The notes below the pieces were generated by a model. The model was not told the DNA's origin and did no database searches. It was given only the letters and a program-made list of their open reading frames with translations. Positions 10,198 through 22,375 of a stretch of 64,000 nt of DNA are shown piece by piece; the first letter of the stretch is position 1; each line of letters opens with the position of its first letter. The DNA comes from Calcarisporiella thermophila CBS 279.70 (taxonomy: Eukaryota > Calcarisporiellomycota): contig NW_027192192.1 in the NCBI RefSeq assembly GCF_041956535.1, forward strand, positions 245,051 to 309,050, written 5' to 3'. The position numbers were made by a program, and so were the translations under genes.

Positions 10198-12327
10198 TCA
10201 GTACTCCTTTCCCCACAAGAGGTGGATATTATTGTCGTTATAAACCCACGTTCCGTTTTCAGCAGTTGTGGAAGAGTTTGCGACTACCTCCGGTATGAGT
10301 GATTGAGAATTCGAATAAGGCCGCAAGTTATCTCCATTGACTGGTGTTGATAAATCTACACCCGATGCGTCACGAATAACGTATGCGCCTTTCCCCAGGA
10401 CTTTGGAGACCGTATAGGGCCCCACCCAACGAGGATCAAATTTGAAACGATCATGTTGATAAACCAGCACTTCATCTCCGACAGAATAGCACCTTTTTGT
10501 CACTCCACTGTCATATCTCTCCTTCATCTTACGCTTCTCCCGTCGATCTCTATCTTCTACCTCAGCTCTCACTTCCGGTAAAGTTTCCTCGATTTTCTTG
10601 GTCCTCCATTCGAGCTCGTCTTCAAAAGCGCCTTCGACAAACTGACCACTTCTTGGTGTCCATACGCTCGGGGTAAGTGCAAGCTGACCAATAAGTAATT
10701 CCATCGGTGTCTTGCCAGTAGCAGCATTGGGCATGGTTCGAAAGGCTAACAAGGCTGCCTCCAGCTTATCATCCCAATCGATATGCTTCTCACCGATCTT
10801 CGCCAAGGTTTGCACCAGGGTTTGTTTAGCTCTCTCAACCATCCCATTACTCTGAGGCCTGTAAGATGTCGTTGGAGAGGCGCGGATTCCGAGACGTCGT
10901 AAATATGCTGTAGTAAGCTCGCTCACAAAATTCGCTCCTCTATCCGAAATCAGCTGTCGCGGGCATCCAAAATGGGAAATTACCTCCTGGAATAGGAAAT
11001 CAATAGTATCCTCCATTCTGATGCTGGGTACCGCGCGTGCCATTGGGTACCTGCTAAGATAATCGATTGCCACCAATATATAACGGTTTCCACGTCGAGT
11101 AGTCGGAAGAGGACCGATTGCATCGATGCCCACTATTTCGAACACCCTTCCGCTTTCGATCGGTCGCAGTTCTTCGGATCTCTCCCTGTTTTTCCGCTCT
11201 TGACAGCGAACGCACGTCTGAACAACCTTTTTGACCACTTCGAACAACTGTGGACCGGTGAATCGTTCTTTCAACTTGCGCCAAGTGTTGTTGATACCAA
11301 GGTGACTCTCTTCGTGGACCCTCTGAACCGTCGCTTCCGCGTTGCCAGTGTGAAGTACTTCAATAGGGTATTCCCCTCGGGGCCTGCGTAAAAACAGTTT
11401 CCCATTTTCCGCACGGAATTTTGCCGACCATCTCCGTATTTTTCGTCGCATTCTTTCGTCGCAATCATTCAGATAACGAAGTTCAGTCAGGTATTGATAA
11501 ATCGTAATCCATTTCGCAAGATCCATAGCTTGTCTTATTCTCCTTCTCTGACCATCGTCGATATCCACCGCCGCTTCACCATCCACACCATCACCCTCTC
11601 CGGATCCGTCCTCGTCCTCGCCAATTATGTTGACAGGGAGTCTGGAAAGAGCATCAGCAGGATTCAGAGAAACCTTACGATGACGAACGACATAATCATA
11701 TTCACGTAGATACATAGACCATCTAGCAATCCGCCCCACGGGATTTTCCGAATTAAAGATGTTGAGAAGGGCAGAGTGATCAGTAACTAAGATAAATTGA
11801 ACACCAACTAGGTAATGACGAAAATGTTGAATTGCCCAAACCACCGCTAAACCTTCGAGATGAGTTATAGAGTAATTCTTCTCCGCTCCCCTCAACCCTC
11901 TGCTCGCGTAGGCGATTACTTCCTCGTTCTGTATTCTTTTTCCACCATCGTTAACATCGTTGCTATCCGCCTGAGAGAAAATAGCACCCAATCCTTTCCC
12001 GGATGCATCGGTCGTCAGTATTAACACTTCACTTTCATCGCGGTACGCCAATATCGGTGTGTTCGTTAGTGCATTCTTCAAATCCGTTACCGCCTCACTG
12101 TGTTGCTCCGTCCAATTCCACTTAACATCTCTCTTAAGCAAATCATTAAGTGGCCATGCGCGTTCAGAAAAATTCCTTATGAATCTTCTGTAATATGACG
12201 CCAGACCTAAAAATGCTCGAAGCTCTCCAATATTAGCTGGATTCGGCATATCACGCAGCTTTCTCGATTCGTTCCGTATTTTGCATCCAACCTTGGAAAC
12301 TTGAAGTATTAAGCTAATACATCGCAT
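10198..12327 (-). pseudogene. 5'-truncated pol ORF: RT tail, RNase H, integrase
   Basis: An uninterrupted 709-codon ORF that is only the 3' part of pol. The first codons come from flanking and LTR-like sequence. From about residue 25 it is genuine pol: the thumb/connection region (ELRAFLGLASYYRRFI), RNase H (LTTDASGKGLGAIF, HLEGLAVVWAI, VTDHSALL, NPADALSR), an integrase HHCC zinc finger (HEESH ... CVRCQ), the DDE core (GIDAIGPL, ISDRGANF, MVERAKQTL) and a GPY/F-like module (RWVGPYTVSKVLGKGAYVI). The reverse-transcriptase active-site motif is missing because the 5' part is deleted, so this copy cannot be autonomous. No chromodomain was seen at the C-terminus. Confidence 0.85.
12265..12320. repeat. 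56-bp direct repeat, copy B (5' end of truncated pol)
   Basis: Identical to 9953-10008. On the minus strand it is read in frame as the start of the truncated pol ORF (about residues 4-22). It marks the 5' breakpoint of the element. Confidence 0.9.
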
Positions 12328-12600
12328 TGAAATACTTCCCGCTCATTTTTCTCCCAAAGAGGCTAGACAACGTGGGCTTAACCTGTCTATTGCTTTCACA
12401 TTCGGGCTTAACCACTGCCCAATAACGTTTTTTTTTTTTTTTGGAAAACAAAAGCGTCCTCTGTATTTGTTTTGGAAGATATCATCATATTGTACAGTAA
12501 TTGGATTGGAAGATAGCAAAATCACGGTGAAAAAATATGGGGTGATAGCATAAATAATTGTGGTTTTATAAACAATTTTTTTAAAAAAAAAAACGGCTCT

Positions 12601-15600
12601 TCACATCTCTTGCTGAACCCACTCCACCACTTCACTCAAGAGCTCTAGCTTGTGAAACCGCGCAATGTTCCGGAGGATGCCTATCCGTCGTGCGAACTCG
12701 CCCCGAGACTGAGTGGTCTGATAGGGGCCGGAGCAAGCACAATGTAGGTTCAAATTCGCCATTTTGACCGCGTGGCACTTCCCACATCGCAGGTCCTGCA
12801 GCTGATAGGCCATCATCCAGCGCTGCACCTCCGCGACAATGGCCTCCTCGATCTCTCCGCGGTCATATTCGGTCCCGCAGCCGGCACATATCCACACGCT
12901 CTCCCTCTCTCGGCAGAAATCGAGATCGCGGCAGAGGTTGCAGTAGTGGCAAATCACTTGCTCGAGCCGGAAGCTGGCGCAGGGATTGCGGAACTTGGCC
13001 TCTTCACTAAACTCTCGCACCCCAATCTGGCCAAGCAGGTTGCGTCGGAGGATGCGCACCGCCTCCGAGACCTGGGAGTCGAGCGACAGCACCATGCAAA
13101 CGAACTTGACAAACTCGAGCGCGGGATCCTTCATCTCCAGGTGGGATCCGGGCAGCTGGGGGAAGGAGAGCGCGGCGTGTGCCTCCGGGTTCTCCCCCAT
13201 CTCCGCCTGCCGCTTGCGAATCTCCGGGATAATGTTCAGGATTTTCCGGGTGAAGTGCTCTCGGATCAGGCGCCGAGTGTAGTGCATCTCGTCGGCCTTC
13301 TCGTCCTCGGCCTGCTCTTTCTCCAGCCGTTTCAACAGCTTCTTCCGCTTAGCAAGTTGCTCCGCGTCCTCCCCCCCATTCTCCCCCCCAACCTCGCCGC
13401 CATCCCCCTCCTCTCTCTCCTCCAGGTCGGCGCCCGCCTCAAGTGCCAGTCGAGCCTGGTAAACGTGCTGGCTGCCAAACGACCGTATCCGCTCCATCCG
13501 ATGCTTATGAACGCTGAAGATAAACTCCGCCACAATCAGCTGAAAGCTCTGCTGCAGCCCCGGAGGCAAATACTCCTTGATGTCCCAGCGCATGACCACA
13601 GTTGGTTGCGTCCCCTCCTCCCGCTTCGCACCCCCCTCCTCTCCCCCCCCCCCATTTCCGTTCGGCATCCCCTCCAGGAATCGGGCATCGTTGCACACGA
13701 TCCCGCCGTAGTTGGCCGCATCCATCCACAGCAGCTGCTCCCAGTACTGCACAAAATCCAGCTTCAGCTCCCGGAACGGCGCCTTGGTTTTGATGGCTTT
13801 GATGATGTAGCGGCTGTAGGCGTGTGCGCTCTCCACCGTGGGCTTGGTGGTGGCAAAGATGAGCCGGTTGAAGTTGGCGTAGACGGCGCGGGCCCCCAGC
13901 CGTTTGAACTCGGCCACCAGCTGGACAAAGACTTTTTTCATCAGCCCGTGCACGAGGCTGTAGAGGGCCGGGTCCCGCATGTTGGCCGAGGTGCTTGTGA
14001 GCCAGCGCTGAAGATGGGCCAAAAGCATCGCCGAATACCGGTTCCCCGCCTCCGCCTCCGAGTGCCATCCCCGCACGAGGGAGCGCAGCACGCCGAACAT
14101 CTGCGCGGACACGAGGCTGTCTCCGAGGTTGGCGCGCGGCTTCATGGGGTTGCCGTTCCCCTCGGAGATCCCGTAGGCCTCGAGGGTCTGGGAGGCCGAT
14201 GCATCAAACCCAACCATGCCCTCGGTGCCCTCAAGCTCGTTGAGGGCCGGGGCCTCGAGAATGGCGTTGACGCACAGCTTTCCAACCTCCACTTCGAGAC
14301 ACACCGTGCCGTAGGAGCCCGCGGAGTTGAGCTCCGGGTTGACAAGCTCTTCAAGGATGTGCAGGTTCTCGTCCTCCTCGCGCCCGCCCAAATCGGGCCG
14401 CGCCGAAGGTGACCACCACAGGATCATCTCCTGCTGCGCGAGCCGACGGGCAAACATGATGTCCGACAGGAACACGGGCGAATCGCCGAGGATGTTGCAC
14501 ATCGGCACCCGAGCGTGGCGGGCGAGCGCAATTCTCTCCGTGATCCAGCCGGCCAGGTGCAGGTAGTGGGTCATCATCCGTCGGGCAACATGCCGTTGCC
14601 AGTCGAGAGCCGGGAACACATTGTCCGCCTTGCGGGAGGGAATGAGAACAGCGGGGAACTCGCGCAGGATGCCGCACTGCTCGGCAACGACATCGAAGCG
14701 CTTGGCAGAGTGGAACACAAGCACCGTGGGGCCCCGGTGTTCTTCCTGGTACTGCGAGAGCGCTCGCTGCATCACCCGCAGCGCCTCCTTCTCCGTTGTA
14801 TGGGACCCCACCTGGAACTCGAGCTCGTCGCTGTAGGCGAACGCCTCGGCGGCCCTCTTCTTTCGCGGTTGGGAGGCGTCCGCAAGCCGGTCCCGATATA
14901 TCTTTGCGAAGTTGGGCAGCGAGTCGAGCGCGGTGGCCGCCCGGTCCACAAAAGCAACGTTCACCCGGCTGGTCGCGGTGGAAAAGAGCGCGAAGCAGTG
15001 CCGCGAGTCCGAGCCGACGTGGTAGAGGTACAGGTAGTTCAGGGGGTAGTCGCTGAGATAGGATGAGCTCGGGTCCGCCCCGGAGGCCGAGGCCGCGGAT
15101 TTGCTCGCGGGCTCCACCGCGGTCAGGTCGTCCAGCTCGTACGAGTCATCCATCACGAGCCGTCGCAGGTTTCGCGCCCCTCGATCCACGGTGCACACAC
15201 ACCCCAGCCTCAGCAGGGCGCGGTCCAGGAGAGAGACCTGCGACTCATACACGCCGCCGGTCGACGGGTGGTTGAAAAAGCTTGAGAGGCGCTTCTGCTC
15301 CTGCTGGTACACCGCCTCCGACATGGTGACCTTGAAGAGGTTCATGCAGGGGTGGGAGCGCGGAAGCGTCCGCACCATGCGCTCCACGCGAAACGCGGGA
15401 TTCACCTGCAGACAATCCGGGAGCCGCTCCTCGCGGCTGTTGACGTAGAACACCCGCGGCACTGTGAGGCGGATCGAGTGCAGGTGGCGCTTAAGCAGCA
15501 CCCATGCCCTTAACTCCCCGGGCGTATCCGTCTCCGCAATGTGGATGATCTGCCAGTGCTTGGTGTACAGCGACTCGGCCTGTTTTCGGAAAAAGGAGGT

Positions 15601-18600
15601 GACTCCTCCGCCGGCCCCACTGGCAAACGTGTTCAGGTGGGGCTTGGTGCCAAATATCTTGCGGCGATGCTCACGGAGTTTGCGTTGGCGATGCCACTTG
15701 CGCTTCTGGAAGGCGAGCCAAGCGGGGTAGTCCTCGTACATACTCGGCATGTTTTCCGGCTTGTCCGCCTCTTCTAGCGGTTCCTCGCGTGGATCGGGGA
15801 CCGCCTCCGTCTCTTTGGTCCCCCCCTCCAGGGATTTGTGTCGGGTGACGGTGGGTTTCTGGGGATAAAACCCGTTCAAGGTCACCCGCCCGAAATCCTC
15901 AATGTCGCCCATCGCTTCTCCCCCGCCGCCCAGCGCCTCGTCCCCATCTGCCCCGTCGCCCGAGCCTGGCGCTGACTGCTTCACGGCAGTGACCTTGACA
16001 AAGCTCTTGATGTTTTGCTGTTTCAACTTGTCATCGCGCGCGGCGATACGCTTGAACAGCCAGTCAGGGTGCTTGACCCGGGGCACAGGGTTGCGCACGC
16101 GCTGCATGGCGGCGGGGATAGTGATCAGCTTTTGGATCACGGAGCCGAGACGCTCCATGTAGTACGGCCAGTCGAGAATCTCCCGGATGTCGAAGCTCGC
16201 GAGGGCATTGTCCTTCAGCCACTTGCGAAGGTAGAATTTCTTCACCGAAGGCTCCGCGGAGAAGATGGCCGTCGGAATGGCGCGCTCGGCCACTGGCGCT
16301 CCCGCGGGTTTCGCCGAGATAATGAATTTGCAGGCAAGGCCCTTGTCCTTGACCATCTGGTCGCCCAGAAACTCGGCCAGGCGGCGGGCCGTGCTGATTG
16401 ACGTGGACTTTTGCGAGCCGTATTCCTCGAGGGTCTTACTCATGCTTCGATTCTCGGAAATGAGGTCGAACACCTCCTCGTCCGGCAGGTTTGCCGCCTT
16501 CGACTCGAGCACGTCCAGCCACTGGTTCGCCACCTTGGCGACGGCCGCATAGCACTCCTCAAGGGTCGAGCCCTGCAGGAAGATTTTGAAGATCTGCGAC
16601 TGGAAGATCTTGATCAGCTTCAGCTCCCCACGGCGCTTCACCTCGAACCCCTTGAGCTCCGCCAGCGATCCGTCGTCGTTGAACACGGCGTATCGCTTTT
16701 TCAACAGCTTGTCCTCGTCCTTCGACGAGGGCAGAATCATGGCGCGGTATGGGCCATCCACCTCGAAGAAGATGGAGTTCTCCGTGCGGGTCTCATAGGT
16801 GAAGGTGGCGGGGTCCACCAGCAGCTGGTATTGGTTGTTGGTGAAGCGTGCGTGGACCCGGTGGTTTAACACCGTGCAGGGGTACGAGATGCTGACGGCC
16901 CTGCCCGAGTGGAGTTTGAAGGTGAAATTCTCGGGGAAAGTGCGCGGCAGAATGCACCAGATCCCGTCGGTGTCCAGCTCAAGCGGTCGGCCCACCTGGT
17001 CAACCAACTGTCGCGCCATTTGGATGATTTTCGCCCCGGTAAGACACACGACTCCCGCCATCTCCATGGAGAACCAGCGGGAGCCCTTCCGCATCACGTA
17101 GCCGTAGAAGGAGTTGAGAATGCACTTGTGTGCCCTAGAGGCGTGGATAGAGGAATGTGTAAGTATACCAAGAATGAATCCGTCCCCGCAGAGTCGGGAC
17201 TTACAGTTGAAGGGAGTCGTAGAGCACGATCATCTTCTTGGCCTCGTCCACTGCCGGCAGATCCCCGTTTGCGACCGCCTTGTCCACATTTTTCTTCCAC
17301 GTTTTCAGCAAGCCCTTGTACTCATATCTGCGGTCACGGAACGCGCGCACCGTGTCGACGTAGAATGGATTTTCTCGCTGACAAATGATCGCCTCCTTCT
17401 CAATCACCTGGACCTCGTGCATCTTCTTGTATGCCTTTCGGCTGTATTCCCCCAAGCGCTTGTGCAGAAGCGTGGCCTGATCCGATGCCGACAGCTGGTT
17501 GAACATTCGCGGTACATCGTTTGGCCGCTTACCAGGAAACTTCTCCGTCTCCAGCTGACTGCGTATCATGTTGAATTCACTGCGTTTGGCGGGAAAGAAC
17601 TCGCCCCTCCAGGACCATGTGAGCCGGCGGTCACAGGTTTTCCCCGGCCGGTTGAAGTCGCAGGTAGCGCACACCGCTTCATTAACAATCGCGTCTGGTT
17701 GAAGACGGTTTGTGAGGATGATATTGGGATACATAGCGGCAACGTCCAAGTGGTAAATGAGGGGACACTCCTCGCGATCCGGTTTGTCACGTAGGTCCTC
17801 AAGCTTCTTGACAATTTCAGCCCGCACCTAAAGAAATAATAAAGATGGCCGTGTGAATGCGATTCTAGCCATGGCCATGGGAGATGTTCGTACCTCATTG
17901 TAATCAGCAATATCCTCTAGCTTCACTTTTAATTCTTCCTCAAAACTAAATTTAAGCGCCGCGTCGACCTCTTCGATCAACTGCAAATTGTAAAAGGAAA
18001 TTAGATGCCGGGTGCACACTACGAGCAGATGCCCATCAGAAGCTGCAACTGACCTGCTGGCAAGCCTCCGGGACAATTTTAAACTTGCAAGGAATATCGC
18101 TCCGAAACACGCCTGCTTCCAAAGCCTCTACGTGGCCACCGACATAGGTTTCTCCCGAGAGTAGATGTCCCTCATGAAATTTAATGAGCTCGTCTGTATG
18201 CTTGTTTGGCATGATAATATGCGCTTTGTATGCTTCCACCTAGCACCCAATAAAAATTAGCCTTCGGCAATAAAAAAAAAAGGAGGGTAGGGTGGGGGGG
18301 GGGAAGGCATGCACTCAGGTGCAGCTTACCATTAGCAGCATCTCACATAGGGTCCCCGATCCTTTCCGCAAAACTTCGTCCGGATTCAACGGGATAATGT
18401 TACATAAGGAGAAGATAAATGGGTGCACGTATTTCATGTACAAGTAGTAGGTCGCCACCGCATCGGAAACTGAGTATTGCGCGAGCGTCTGTGGCCGCTC
18501 TGAAGCAAATCTAGATGAGGAAAATTAAATCAGTCTCTCCGGTAGCGTTTGTGATGGGGATTGAATGCAATCGCACACCTTGTCATATCTTCTGGATCCA

Positions 18601-20385
18601 ATTCCATTGGGTTATATCCGAGCTTCGACGTGGTCACCGCTTTCAAACCATGACTTCCTGCTGGCAAATAACTATCACGCTTCACCCATCTTAGACAATC
18701 CATATGAATGGTGTGTTTGCACTTGTATTCATCCTGGTCATCCTTATAGAACCCAATTTCCTAAAATGAAGCGAAAAGGCATAAGAGGCTTTGGCGACTA
18801 CTACTGCTACTACCACTACTACAGTATTGGACCAGTTCGACTTACATGATACATATCTATCCCGTGTACTCGTGCTCTTGCCTCGACAAAAGGCCAATCA
18901 AACATGTCTCCGTTATAGGACACAACCACGGTGGGTTTTAACTCTTGAATATGCTCGAAGAACCGTCTTATCACCGCAGACTATCCAGCAAAAGCTACCG
19001 GGTTACTTTTCGCTATCTCAATATTTCTTCGATGAAAACACAAGAATACCTCGTCGGGCTCATTGAAAATCGTAAAAGGCCCCTCAAACTCGGGCTTTGG
19101 AGTATACTCGAAGTCGTCAATATCCTGCGAAACAATATCACGGTTTGTGATCAAGTACCCCTACAGGCGCCAATATTAGCTGGGATATCATCATCATGTT
19201 AGAAATAAACAAAGCTTACTTGGCCATCCACCATGTAAGAAATCATCATAATTGAGTCGATGGATGCGTCAGGAAACTTGAGAGGCAATTTTGTCGTTTC
19301 AATATCAAATGCCAACACTACAGGCTCTGCACGCTTAACTAGATCTTCTCGCCTTTTTAGCGTGATCTGACCTTCTTCGGCTTTGCAGTTGTACCAATAG
19401 CCGACACGGATGTCTAAAAAATAAAGATCACTCTTTATCATCCCACCCTTTGTAATTAGCCACCGAGGAAATATTTTTTACCATTATCAATAGCGACACG
19501 CAAATAATAAGGTACATCATACTCTCTAATGTCAATTATATTGTCTAATGCATCATGTAGTCCCTTGCGCAAACTCTGCACCGTGTCCCTTTCGTACTCA
19601 ATCCCAGTCGTAGCGCTGTGTCGACAAATTTTTAAAAATCAACCACAGCTCCACTTTCCAATGGAATAGTATGGGGTCTAACCTGATCACATCTGCATAA
19701 GCATCTACCGCATCAAATCGCTCCTCGTTCTTCTTGGCCACAGGCATGATGATTTTTCGCACGGAAAGCAAGTCTTGCACGTTACGAAAGGAAAGCTTTA
19801 TGAAGGTGCGGCGGTAGCCAAGCAAGTGATTCGGCTAATAGTGGGAGAATAGAGAGAATAAATAAAAATCAAACCAGCGTGTGAGGTATTACGGTACCAT
19901 TTTTAAATCCTCTTTAAGAACTCGCGTCATTTTTTCTATTGTGCGATCGAAGCGCTTTCGTAAGTATTCTTCAACATCGTTTTCTGTTCCTTGCTAATGA
20001 AGAAAAAAAGGAACGCCTTAAAATAGTGCGATGCATTGCCTTCAAAGAGGTGGACACATACCCTACATGCGATCAGAAAGTAAGGGCTATAAATTAATGT
20101 ACATTTAAATGCACTCCCGTCCTCCTCCAGGAAGTAGTAATCTACTCCCGCGCGCCCACCCGGCCATTCGGGATCCTTTCTTAGCGTCTGGAGATATATT
20201 TGTGCTACATGAGAAAGGGCAATGAAGCAATCCATACACAAACCGAAGCTTACCGCATGCATATTGATTAACCATCCTAGCTTCTCCGGGCCTTCTAAAT
20301 ATCGATAAAATCCAAACCGTTCAGTGATCTCGTCCAGAATTTGAACGTCTTCAAAGCGCTGGTCGGTTAGTGATGATGCCTCCAT
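12601..20385 (-). CDS. POL2: DNA polymerase epsilon catalytic subunit A
   Basis: Leading-strand B-family polymerase with 3'-5' proofreading. About 14 exons are predicted: 13 short ones from 20385 to 17201, then one 4.5-kb exon (17144-12601), for roughly 2,200 residues, the usual size. Exonuclease motifs: Exo [13 protein letters not shown] (near 19300), Exo [17 protein letters not shown] (near 18900), Exo [19 protein letters not shown] (near 18460). Polymerase motifs: [24 protein letters not shown] across the last intron, C LDTDGIW. The epsilon-specific cysteines ([13 protein letters not shown]) that bind an Fe-S cluster in the catalytic core are present. The inactive second polymerase half fills the long exon. 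It ends with the CysA/CysB zinc modules (CHYCNLC ... CAGC; CGKC ... CACS) that bind the accessory B subunit. The gene has an MCB-type site in its promoter and is divergent from the PPT1-like gene. Confidence 0.97.
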
Positions 20386-20621
20386 TCTGCGATTGATTCA
20401 TATACTGATTTTAGGGAGGGCTTAAAATCGGGGGCTCGAGGGGATCAGCGAGAACATAGAAAAACACAACACGACCACAACCTTTTTTTTAATTTAATAT
20501 TCTACGCGACGCGTAGTGTATGTTTTGCCACGGAAAGTAAACTACCACAGCCAATTTTTAATTTTACTTTGTGACCAAAGTCTCTTCTCGGCTTTCTAGT
20601 AAGTCAAGAAAGAGAGGCACT
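20386..20621. promoter_or_regulatory. Shared divergent promoter POL2 / PPT1
   Basis: 236 bp between two start codons on opposite strands. It contains a 15-bp palindrome with MluI cell-cycle-box cores (listed separately) and a poly-T/AT tract at about 20483-20500 that could keep nucleosomes off. Confidence 0.55.
20502..20516. promoter_or_regulatory. MCB-like palindrome (candidate MBF site)
   Basis: CTACGCGACGCGTAG is a perfect palindrome around a central A and contains ACGCGT (20509-20514) plus ACGCGA. In yeasts the MBF factor binds ACGCGT upstream of DNA replication genes, including polymerase subunits, to drive G1/S expression. The site lies about 117 bp upstream of the POL2 start codon. 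Function here is inferred. Confidence 0.6.
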
Positions 20622-21859
20622 ATGCTGAAGCAACTCTGGATCCTTCTCTTACTTTTAATTGCACAAGCGCAAGGCAAGTAAACTTCCTGCTTCTGGCTCG
20701 CTATATCCCCTGTTCCATCCTTACTCATTTTGCGCTGGTGCTTTTTAGCCACCGAGTACTATCCCATTGTACTCTGGCACGGCATGGGGGATTCTTGCTG
20801 TAATCCTAAGAGTATGGGAGCCGTTAAGGCAATATTTGAAGAGCACCTCCCGGGGGTCTTTGTGCATAGCGTGAGCATTGCCGGTAATGAGGATGACGAT
20901 CAGAGGGCCGGATTCTTTGGAAATGTGAATGAGCAAGTCGACAAAGTATGCACCCAATTGAGAGAAGAGCCGAGATTAAGAGGCGGATTTAATGCCGTTG
21001 GATTCTCCCAAGGGGGTCTATTTTTGCGAGCCTACATGGAAAGATGCAATGATCCAAAGGTACATCACTTGATAACCTTTGGGTCCCCCCATGGAGGTAG
21101 GTATTTGGAAAGTGATATATATTGATACTCACGATTATTAAGAAGTTTCTCTCGCCCCTCCTCTCTCCAAGGTGTCTCCGACATTCCTGGGTGTGCCACT
21201 GGAGGATTAATGTGCCAAATTATGCGATCGATAGCAAAGCGTGGAGCGTACTCCGGTTATGTGAGAGATCATGTTGTACAAGCACAGTATTATAAGGTGA
21301 AGAACACTCACATAGACAATTTTATGTTCTTAGAGCCATGCTTATCTCCTCTTCCTTCTCCCTGCTCCAACAGGATCCAAATAATCTCGATGCTTACCTG
21401 GAGTATAACATTTTCCTTCCCGATATTAACAACGAGCTCCCGGAGAAGAACGCCAGCTACAATCTTGCCGACCTCACGGGCAAATTTGTGATGGTGCGTT
21501 TCTCGAACGATACCATGTTGAAGCCGAAAGAGACGGCTTGGTTCTGGTTTTATGACTCGGAGATGAACGTTGTACCGCTCCGCGCCCAGCCCCTCTACAG
21601 AGAAGATTGGCTTGGCCTACGGACACTGGATCAACAGGGCCGCTTGGTGTTCAAGGATTTGGAGGAAGACCATGTAACTGAACGCTTCCTTTCGTAGAAT
21701 GGACAGCAATCTAGAGCTAACTCTTATGTGTGATGTCTGTTGTAGATGCGGGTTTCCAAGGAATACTTGGTTGAAGAGATAGTGCCCTTCTTGGCTGAAC
21801 CGAAGCGTACACGCAGCCGGCTGCTGGTCGACCAACATTTGGCAGCTTTCAACAATTAA
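20622..21859 (+). CDS. PPT1: Palmitoyl-protein thioesterase 1 (lysosomal/vacuolar)
   Basis: Removes thioester-linked fatty acyl groups from proteins during lysosomal or vacuolar turnover. Five exons: 20622-20673, 20749-21096, 21172-21296, 21374-21673, 21746-21859. Exon 1 encodes a signal peptide (MLKQLWILLLLLIAQAQ). The mature part starts YYPIVLWHGMGDSCCNP, typical of the family. The nucleophile Ser is in GFSQGG. The catalytic Asp is in SNDTML, aligned with the Asp of the human NDS site, and the His is in EEDHMRVS. Length is about 310 aa, as expected. The first intron must be GC-AG: only the donor after CAAG (GCAAGT) keeps the frame, while the nearby GTAAAC donor shifts it. N-x-S/T sites fit a secretory-pathway enzyme. 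It is divergent from POL2. Confidence 0.93.
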
Positions 21860-22375
21860 ATTGCGTGTGTACTTGTTCCCTTTCTATTTTTCTTCTTGTT
21901 ATTTACTGTAGTGTTCTGTTTTCAATGTATTTCGAAAGCCTGTGGTTTTGCCCACTCATAATATAGGATTCGCTTCATGATTTATTTCTATGCTGGCCTT
22001 GATTTTTACTCTCTAAGTAAAAGCGCACACTGCACCCGATCTGACCTGTTGAGATGAGGTATTCGTTCATCCCCATAGCATTTTAACGATGAGGCTCACT
22101 GAGCCATCCACCAGATCGCTCCTTGTAGCGAGGCCTCCAACTTGCACGCATTGTTTCTCTGGAGGTTTTTCTCATTCACTTCTGATATGGTCAAACATAT
22201 CGTGTTGAAAGGGAAAAATACACCGCTTAAATTAACTACTGTTTTGATTAATATTATTAAAAAGCGTCTAATAACAAACATTGGCGAATATAGAAACAAG
22301 ATTCGATCCATGAAAAGAATCTCCCGATAGGTTGCACTTTTATATTAAAAAAAACTGGGGGCTGCTGCTTGAGCT
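21860..22375. other. Convergent 3' region (PPT1 / LCB1)
   Basis: About 516 bp between two converging stop codons, AT-rich, presumably 3' UTRs and terminators. No gene was seen. Confidence 0.5.

Larger units (their letters stand above)
9872..12320 (-). mobile_element. Truncated Ty3/gypsy-type LTR retrotransposon
   Basis: Read on the minus strand: a 5'-truncated pol ORF, a polypurine tract and a complete-looking 3' LTR. The order of end of reverse transcriptase, RNase H, integrase identifies the Ty3/gypsy (Metaviridae) type. Gag, protease and the catalytic core of reverse transcriptase are absent. At the 5' side the element begins with a 56-bp piece identical to an internal part of its own 3' LTR. 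It lies between the convergent 3' ends of the unknown gene (stop 9823) and POL2 (stop 12601), where it breaks no coding sequence. The remaining ORF is undamaged, which suggests a recent event. Confidence 0.85.

Noticed and set aside
12772-14412. A 546-codon plus-strand ORF opposite POL2
   Set aside because: It is an antisense shadow of the long GC-rich final exon of POL2, with no domain and low-complexity composition (His/Leu/Arg-rich).
20671-20690. A GTAAAC donor for the first PPT1 intron
   Set aside because: It shifts the frame of exon 2; only the GC donor two codons earlier keeps the conserved thioesterase sequence.
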